Assembly: GCA_946481035.1 (NCBI GenBank)
Contig: CAMLNK010000033.1
Location: forward strand, 1 to 12,059
DNA from: an uncultured Dyadobacter sp.
GTDB lineage: Bacteria; Bacteroidota; Bacteroidia; Cytophagales; Spirosomataceae
DNA: 12,059 nucleotides
Direction: 5' to 3'
Shown in pieces: positions 1 through 5,800 of this stretch (its first letter is position 1; the number at the start of each line of letters is the position of its first letter). The notes under the pieces are model-generated. The model made no database searches. It worked only from the letters and a program-made list of their open reading frames with translations, and was not told where the DNA came from. Made by a program: the position numbers and the translations under genes.

Positions 1-49
1 GAGATGTCTGTTTATTGGATTTCAGATCGACCATGAACAAAGTTAGGAA

Positions 50-937
50 TTATGCGTCCTTTTTAATGCCGGTGTACCACTTGCCCATCGACGTTTCCAG
101 GAAATTTTCCGATTCCCGGTGATCGGTCGAAAGGCTTATGTGCTCCCACTCTTCCATTTCCGCCTTCCGGGCAGCATCGGCGTGTTTCAGTATGCCGATT
201 GCTTCGCTACCGAGCACCAGGTGAACGGGCGGCGCGGGGTGCACGGCCAGGGCTACCATCACATCCGCAGCCCGTTCCGGATCGCCCACAGGTATGAATT
301 TACCTGATTTGAAATAATCGGTACGTTGGTTGACCATTTCATAACCTTCGATCTCACGGGCGTAGGTCATGGAAGCGCCGGCCCAGTCGGTGCGGAAACC
401 ACCCGGCTCCACACTGGTAACGTAAATCCCCAGCGGTGCTACTTCCTTGGCCAATGCCTCGGTAAAGCCGCCCAGGCCGAATTTGGCGGCCTGGTACATG
501 GTGAGCCCGGGATTGCCTACACGGCCTCCTATTGAGCTGATCTGCAAAATGCGGCCGCTTCCCTGCTTGCGCATATAAGGCAGTACCGCGCGGGTGATCT
601 CGATCGGCGCATAAAGGTTTGTTTCGAGCTGGCTGCGTACCTGCTCTTCGGTGAAGGCCTCCGCGGCGCCGATAATGCCGAAACCCGCATTATTCACCAG
701 CACATCGATGCGGCCGAAATGCGCCACAGCATCGGCTACCACATGATAAACCTGCTCATAATCGGTAACGTCCAGCGATACCGGATAAACCTGATCGCCG
801 TATTGCGCCACCAGTTCGTCCAATTGCGTGGTGTTCCGGGCAGTGGCCACCAATTTATCTCCGCTTTTCAAAACTGCTTCTGCAAGGCTGCGTCCCAATC
901 CGCGGGAGCTGCCTGTAATGAACCATACTTTTGTCAT
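50..937 (-). CDS. Short-chain dehydrogenase/reductase (classical SDR)
   Basis: Predicted cytosolic NAD(P)-dependent oxidoreductase of 295 residues; the substrate cannot be read from the sequence. Seen, numbering from Met at 937: the Rossmann glycine motif TGSSRGLG at about 8-15, the NNAG motif at 82-85, the catalytic serine in QISSIGG near 134-135, the YxxxK pair in YQAAK (Tyr148, Lys152) and the PGGFRTDW segment at 178-185. All catalytic residues are present and the length is slightly above the usual 250-280. An in-frame ATG at 958 is possible, but a TAnnTTTG promoter motif at 961-968 would start transcription inside those seven codons, so 937 is preferred. The acetyltransferase gene lies 88 bp upstream on the same strand, and a tandem repeat operator candidate sits between them. 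Family assignment is firm; regulation by the nearby AraC protein is inference. Confidence 0.93.
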   Translation of the reverse strand: MTKVWFITGSSRGLGRSLAEAVLKSGDKLVATARNTTQLDELVAQYGDQVYPVSLDVTDYEQVYHVVADAVAHFGRIDVLVNNAGFGIIGAAEAFTEEQVRSQLETNLYAPIEITRAVLPYMRKQGSGRILQISSIGGRVGNPGLTMYQAAKFGLGGFTEALAKEVAPLGIYVTSVEPGGFRTDWAGASMTYAREIEGYEMVNQRTDYFKSGKFIPVGDPERAADVMVALAVHPAPPVHLVLGSEAIGILKHADAARKAEMEEWEHISLSTDHRESENFLETSMGKWYTGIKKDA

Positions 938-960
938 TGTCTTTGTGTTTAAGTACAATA

Positions 961-968
961 CAAAAGTA
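961..968 (-). promoter_or_regulatory. Bacteroidota-type -7 promoter element of the SDR gene
   Basis: Read on the minus strand, this is TACTTTTG, an exact match to the Bacteroidota primary sigma -7 consensus TAnnTTTG. It would place the transcript start near 954, giving a leader of roughly 15 nt before the ATG at 937. No TTG is present at the expected -33 position (around 988-990). That suggests a weak core promoter needing an activator, which fits the tandem repeat immediately upstream. The motif is seen; its promoter activity is inference. Confidence 0.5.
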
Positions 969-988
969 CCCGGTCGCGCCCCGACCGA

Positions 989-1028
989 CTTTGTTGAAAA
1001 GCTCAGAGTTGCTTTGTTAAAAAGCTCA
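989..1028 (-). promoter_or_regulatory. Tandem 17-bp direct repeat, probable AraC-type operator
   Basis: Two direct copies of a 17-mer occur on the minus strand: TGAGCTTTTTAACAAAG (1028-1012) and TGAGCTTTTCAACAAAG (1005-989). They match at 16 of 17 positions and are separated by 6 bp, a 23-bp period of about two helical turns. Adjacent same-face direct half-sites of this size are typical of AraC/XylS-family activators, which bind with two helix-turn-helix motifs. The proximal copy ends 20 bp before the -7 motif of the SDR gene and so covers the -33 region. The distal copy overlaps the last base and the stop codon of the acetyltransferase gene. The AraC regulator at 1968-2789 is the obvious candidate ligand, but this is inference. 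Confidence 0.55.
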
Positions 1029-1703
1029 TTGTTTTAATACATAAAAGAAGATTTCCGTGCGGATCTTAAAACCGAGCGACTCGTACACGCCTATTGCCCG
1101 CGCATTATCCGTCCGCACGTGCAGGAAAGGTTGTTCTCCGGCCAGTTGAATGCGGTTTACCTGCCGGAGCAGCAAATGCCGTGCATATCCTTTGCCCAGG
1201 TGGTCGGGGTGGGTGCAAACCGCGCTGATCTCCGCATAACCTTCGGGATGCATGCGCTGGCCGGCCATCGCTACAAGGTTTCCATGATCAAAAATCCCTT
1301 CGTAATGGCCGAAGCGGATGGTTTCGGTCGAAAATGGGCCGGGAGCGGTAAGGCTGGCCAATGCGACCATTTCCGGGACGTTCACCGTGGTGAGCGGAAT
1401 GGTTGCCGGGCCTTCGGATTCGGGGAGAACGGGGCCTTGGTAGAGCATCTGATAACCGGGAACTGCCGCCAAAACCTGCCATGGAGCTGGGATTTCCACA
1501 TTTTCGTTACTGACGAAAATAACGTTGTGATCGAAGGGAATCGCTTCATACAATGCCGGCAAGCCTGCCAGCGCCGGGCCTTCCACGGCTACAAAGGGCG
1601 ATACTTCCGGCAGGAAATATGCCAATCCTTCCTGCACGCTGCCGAGCGCACGGTTATGTGTGCGCAGCGCATGCCAGGCGGGGTTGTCGAGGATCTGTTT
1701 CAT
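1026..1703 (-). CDS. GNAT-family N-acetyltransferase (FR47-like)
   Basis: Predicted acetyl-CoA-dependent N-acetyltransferase of 225 residues; the acceptor is unknown. The catalytic fold is recognisable in the C-terminal half: a beta strand and motif A around 158-178 (AVCTHPDHLGKGYARHLL, carrying the HLGKGYA pyrophosphate-binding loop for CoA), then N200 and the VYESLGF motif at 206-212 typical of the family's C-terminal core. The first 115 residues lack clear GNAT signatures and are probably a degenerate or substrate-specific N-terminal half, as in other FR47-type proteins. No signal peptide or membrane segment is seen. The ATG at 1703 follows a strong minus-strand terminator hairpin by 37 bp, so expression may depend on read-through. 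The stop codon overlaps the distal half of the tandem operator candidate. Confidence 0.88.
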   Translation of the reverse strand: MKQILDNPAWHALRTHNRALGSVQEGLAYFLPEVSPFVAVEGPALAGLPALYEAIPFDHNVIFVSNENVEIPAPWQVLAAVPGYQMLYQGPVLPESEGPATIPLTTVNVPEMVALASLTAPGPFSTETIRFGHYEGIFDHGNLVAMAGQRMHPEGYAEISAVCTHPDHLGKGYARHLLLRQVNRIQLAGEQPFLHVRTDNARAIGVYESLGFKIRTEIFFYVLKQ

Positions 1704-1967
1704 TTCAAATAGTCAATTCTTTGGCCAATTTATAATACAAAAAAGTGGCTGCCATGAAAGAGCAGCCACTTTTGCCAAAACACACGAAAACACTATTCGA
1801 AACAGAAGGCCGCAAAGCCACTTCATGCAAGTCAATAACAGGCCATCACCCTGTGTTTTGCATACGCAAAAATGATATTACAAATATCCGGAAAACGAGC
1901 GCGAATGGCCCGCACGATCTGTCCGAAGGTTAGGACAATCTGAACATCCCGTTACTACTTCTTTCGG
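1704..1967 (-). promoter_or_regulatory. Hairpin-rich intergenic leader upstream of the GNAT gene
   Basis: This 264-bp stretch has no recognised gene. Inverted repeats seen: 1919-1938 (CTGTCC with GGACAA, one G-U pair), 1874-1888 (GATATT-ACA-AATATC), 1856-1871 (TTTTGC-ATAC-GCAAAA), 1838-1854 (ACAGG, 7-nt loop, CCTGT), 1805-1824 (imperfect) and the terminator at 1741-1773. The three at 1838-1888 are packed with one or two bases between them. On the minus strand AAGTGGCT at 1823-1816 also occurs in the 5' arm of the terminator, so it could pair with the 3' arm and compete. That gives the layout of an attenuator or a structured leader. It may instead be the 3' untranslated region of the AraC gene. 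No known riboswitch class was recognised and no clear promoter was found inside. Confidence 0.3.
1741..1773 (-). terminator. Rho-independent terminator hairpin
   Basis: There is a perfect 12-bp inverted repeat, AAAAGTGGCTGC (1741-1752) with GCAGCCACTTTT (1762-1773), around a 9-nt loop. On the minus strand the stem is followed by a run of six T (1744-1739), giving a classical intrinsic terminator. It is 195 bp downstream of the AraC stop codon and 37 bp upstream of the acetyltransferase start. It therefore either ends the AraC transcript or acts as an attenuator in the acetyltransferase leader. The stem also carries A/T flanks on the plus side and could work in both directions, but no plus-strand gene is nearby. 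Confidence 0.75.
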
Positions 1968-2789
1968 TTAGCGGGCACCGGCGCGGAACGCTTCGGGGGT
2001 GAGGCCGGTCTGTTTTTTGAAGAAACGGGCGAAATACGACTGGTCGCTAAACCCTAGCCCATAGGCAATTTCCTTCACTGAATGCTGCCGGTGATACAGT
2101 TCGCGTTTCGCTTCGATGAGCATCAGGCGGTAGAGCAGCTTGCTCACTGTCGTCCCCATTTTTTCGCGGAGCAGTTCATTCACCCGTTTAGGCGTGAGGC
2201 CGATCTCCCGGGCATAGAATGCAGCCGATTTTTCCTGCCGGTAATGCATTTGCATTAATTGAAAAAGCCTTACCAGCCGGTGGTCTTCGGCGCCGGTTAT
2301 CTGGTGGTTGCGCTTCCCAAAACGGTGAAGATGTGTAAGAAAGGCTGTTGTGTATTTCAAAAGCAGGGTTATGTCCGCAATTCCTTCACATTCGAGGAGT
2401 ATCAGATCGAAAAGGTGCCTCAGAGGGGCCTGCATTTCCCCGGGAATGGCAAAGGCTAGGTTTTCGAAAGGCAAAAAGAGCTGGCGCAGATGCGACTCAT
2501 CGATGCGGTCGAAAATATCGTGCGCGAATACGATCGTACGTGCGCGCGGGAGCGTGGGCGCGGGAATGGAATGCACCTGGTTGGGTGCGAGGAGGAACAC
2601 TTCGTTGGCCTTTACCGGAAACGATTCGAAATCAATATGATGCGTGCCACCGGTTTCCGAAAACCATATTATCGCGAAAAAACTGATGCGGTGGCTGGGC
2701 GCATGATCGCCCAATGCAAGGCCGCTGTCCGACGCCATAAAACGCGAGGGCGGGAGTTCATGCAAAGGGAAATCGGTGTGCTGTGCCAT
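1968..2789 (-). CDS. AraC-family transcriptional regulator
   Basis: Predicted ligand-responsive DNA-binding regulator of 273 residues. The N-terminal part, about 1-150, has the pattern of a cupin-like AraC-binding sensor domain, including the DFESFPVKANEVFLLAPNQVHSI region characteristic of that fold. The C-terminal 100 residues hold the double helix-turn-helix: first HTH near 198-222 (AREIGLTPKRVNELL), then SVKEIAYGLGFSDQSYFARFF at about 237-257 and TGLTPEAFR near the end, the classical AraC signature. An in-frame ATG at 2864 would add 25 residues encoded by the GC-rich hairpin, so the ATG at 2789 is chosen. No Shine-Dalgarno sequence is seen, as is common in Bacteroidota. The gene lies just after the FG-GAP gene (82 bp) and upstream of the acetyltransferase and dehydrogenase. 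A tandem repeat upstream of the dehydrogenase is a plausible target. The effector is unknown. Confidence 0.9.
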   Translation of the reverse strand: MAQHTDFPLHELPPSRFMASDSGLALGDHAPSHRISFFAIIWFSETGGTHHIDFESFPVKANEVFLLAPNQVHSIPAPTLPRARTIVFAHDIFDRIDESHLRQLFLPFENLAFAIPGEMQAPLRHLFDLILLECEGIADITLLLKYTTAFLTHLHRFGKRNHQITGAEDHRLVRLFQLMQMHYRQEKSAAFYAREIGLTPKRVNELLREKMGTTVSKLLYRLMLIEAKRELYHRQHSVKEIAYGLGFSDQSYFARFFKKQTGLTPEAFRAGAR

Positions 2790-2814
2790 AGGTGTTGGTA
2801 AGTACCAGTTATGT

Positions 2815-2844
2815 CGGCGCGCCGGGAATACCCCCGGCGCGCCG
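2815..2844 (-). terminator. 12-bp GC-rich hairpin between the FG-GAP and AraC genes
   Basis: A perfect inverted repeat, CGGCGCGCCGGG (2815-2826) with CCCGGCGCGCCG (2833-2844), encloses a 6-nt loop; each arm contains GGCGCGCC. It begins 28 bp after the FG-GAP stop codon and ends 25 bp before the AraC start, both on the minus strand. No T-run follows on either strand, so it is not a standard intrinsic terminator. It may still stop or protect the 3' end of the long FG-GAP mRNA, or act as an operator at the AraC transcription start. The terminator label is the best guess, not a firm call. Confidence 0.5.
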
Positions 2845-2846
2845 CA

Positions 2847-2854
2847 CAAATTTA
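2847..2854 (-). promoter_or_regulatory. Possible -7 promoter element of the AraC gene
   Basis: On the minus strand this reads TAAATTTG, an exact TAnnTTTG match, 58 bp before the AraC start codon. Transcription would start near 2840, within the GC-rich palindrome at 2815-2844. No TTG lies at the usual 17-23 bp upstream distance, so the support is a single short motif. Confidence 0.3.
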
Positions 2855-2871
2855 CATACCTCAATCTACTT

Positions 2872-5800
2872 TCACTTCCTGACCAGTACTTTATGAGATA
2901 CCTGCGAACCGTCGGCGTGTTTGGTCACCAGAATGTACACGCCCGATGCCATGCCTTTCAGATCGATTTCACTTTGCGCACGACCAGCCTGGTAAACCAC
3001 CGCACCGCTCGCAGAGATTAGTTTCAGGCTTTTCACTGCATTTTGAGAGTTAGAACGAATGAAAAGTTTCTCGCTCGCCGGGTTCGGGAAAATAGAAATG
3101 CTTTCTTCTGTATTTTCTTCCAACTCAGCCTGCAAACGCAGATTGGAAACATTATCCCCGGCAGGTGCGGGAGACACGCTCTTTCCTTCGACGTACACCT
3201 GCACATATCGCCATGGACCGTACATTTGGCCTGTCAACGCAAGCGCCGGCTCGTACCTGACACGCGCTCTCAGTTTTGTTTCAGGGTTTAACTTAACCAC
3301 CAAACCTTTCAGCTCCGTTCCTGCCGCGGTAAGATCTGTAAATGCCGGCTGAGCGCCAGTTGACTGTACGCTGTTGCTGATCGGCGTATTCGGTAGACTT
3401 GAAAAAGGTTGCCCGTTGCTTTTGGTTTCCCATACCAGTTTGCCTTTGTTCCGCCCCAGGAAGGACCGGCCATAAAGACCCACGCCGAAATTGGGTTGCG
3501 GAGCGTTGGGGGCATAAGGTGTAACCATATCTGCATTGTAGAGTCTCACCCTGTTGGGCTTACCTTGTATGATATTAAACCAGATCGGATCCTGATATTC
3601 CGCGCCTCCGTCGAAGATATGCACACCTCCGACATCCGTATTAATGCCGTCGCGTCCCGGAATACCCACGAGGAGATCCGAAAAACCATCGCCGTTCACA
3701 TCGCCCGCGCCTGAAACCGACGCGCCCATTTGATCCAGCGTCGCATCCCCCATTACTTCCCAGTTCGCGGGGACTGTTCCACCGTTCGGCCCTCCCGGGA
3801 TCACCACAAAACCACCTCGTTGCGACGCCTGGTGGGACAATTTGCTTTCTCCGGCGATAACATCGCTGTAACCATCGCCATTTACATCACCGGCCCCTGC
3901 CACGGAACTGCCAAACGCCGCATTCGCCCAGTTACCCGCGTAGAAGCGTATGTTCGCTGCGGTAAAGCCGCCAGATGCCCCAAGATATATGGCCACTGAG
4001 CCCTGTTTCGACAGGCCGTGGCCCGGAAGACCGATTACCGCGTCGTTGTAACCATCGCCATTTACATCACCGGCAGCCGCCACCGATTCCCCGAAATGCA
4101 CATAACCATTGTCGTTCTTGAAATAAGTGACCGAGTTGTCCACGCCGGTTGAAGAGCCGTAATATATCCACGCCGCACCACCTTCCACGCCTCCGGTGTT
4201 GGTTGTGGGCGCTCCCACGATCAGGTCACCGTAACCGTCGCCATTGGTATCACCCAATCCGGCAGCAGAGGCTCCCATACTTGCGTTGTTATTTTTCCCC
4301 GGCAGGACTTTGGGTACCGTACCCACGCCGGTTGGCGAGCCGTAATACACATATGCAGCGCCTCTTGTTTCATTTACCAATTTATATTTTGGCGCGCCTA
4401 CTACAATATCCGCATAATTATCGCCATTGAGGTCGCCTGCACCACCTACCGAGATTCCATATTGTGTACCTCCCAAGGGCTCCTTCAACACCTGGAAGTT
4501 AACGGTATCAATGCCCGAAGCAGCACCGAAGTAAATCCTCACCTCACCCCCATTGACTACATTACCATAATGTGGATTTCCGATAACGACATCCGCATAA
4601 CCATCTCCATTTACATCACCGGCACCTGCTACCGACCGGCCGAACAAGATCGTTTTCAGTTTGCCTGGGACGTCGTACCATTTCTGTTTGATACCATCTA
4701 CCGAACCGTACATAATGCTGGTCCGGCCCGGAGTGAGCGGATCGGTTCCCGGCGCAGTGATGGCTACGTCGTCGAAGCCATCGCCGTTGATATCGCCTGC
4801 ATTGGCCACGGCCGATCCTAGCCGGCGCACCGACACTGAGTCCCCAACCACGCTTTTGGCCGTAATATGCCCGGTGAGGCCGCCGCCGTGGTAGATCAAC
4901 GCGGTACCTTCGTCGGTTTGGCCATTGTCGTAAGCATATGCGCCAATAACCAGGTCGCTGTATCCGTCGCCGTTGACATCCCCCGCGGAAGCCACAGCAG
5001 TACCCAGCCATGCGTTGCCCTGCTCACCGGTAAAGACCGCATTTCTGACCGGAAAGTTTTTAGTAGGATTACCATAATATAGAAAAGCAGCACCTTCATT
5101 GGCCTGGGTAACAGTGTAATATCTGGCACCGATCACAAAATCGCTGTAACCGTCACCATTTACATCACCTGCACCTGCTACGGCCCATCCGAACTGGCCT
5201 TCTTTCTGATATCCCATGAATGTGCGCTTGTCTCCAAGGAGCTGTCCAAAAGTGGAGCCGAAAAGCAGGAAAGCCGCTCCCTCGTTGGGTTGGCTTTGCT
5301 TGTATTGATATGCGCCCATCAGCACATCGGAAAAGCCGTCGCCGTTGACATCACCTATGGTTGCCACGGAGTGCCCGAGTCGTGCGTCGATCTGGTTGGC
5401 TTCTACCTTAAATGGGTTCGCTGTAATGAGACCTGCTGCACTTCCTTTATAGACGAAAACCGCCCCTTCATAAAGTTCTCCGTTGGTGTATAGCCTCGCT
5501 CCTACCATGACGTCGCTAAAACCGTCGGCATTGAGATCTCCGGCCGACGACACGGCATAGCCCATCATGGCATTGGCCTGGTCCGCTTCCAGCGCCAGTG
5601 CATTTACGCCCACGCCGGTTGCATTGCCGTAATAAAGGAATGCCGCGCCCTCGTTGTTCTGGCCATTGTCGTACTGATGTGCGCCGGCCAGGATATCGCT
5701 ATGCCCGTCGCCATTGACATCCCCGGCCATAGCCACAGAAACCCCCAAATTGGCCCCGATCTGATTCGTTTCCAGCGTCTGAGACGGATTTGTAGCGAGG

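Noticed and set aside
1..49. The 49 bases downstream of the dehydrogenase stop codon.
   Set aside because: No hairpin, T-run or reading frame could be supported in this short edge segment.
938..958. Longer start for the dehydrogenase (ATG at 958).
   Set aside because: The -7 element at 961-968 would place the transcript start downstream of it, and the Rossmann fold begins directly after the Met at 937.
1119..1712. A 197-codon plus-strand frame antisense to the acetyltransferase gene.
   Set aside because: The minus strand carries clear GNAT motifs; the antisense translation shows no recognisable domain.
2790..2864. Longer start for the AraC regulator (ATG at 2864).
   Set aside because: The extra 25 codons are mostly the GC-rich hairpin and a promoter-like motif, and their peptide does not resemble an AraC N-terminus.
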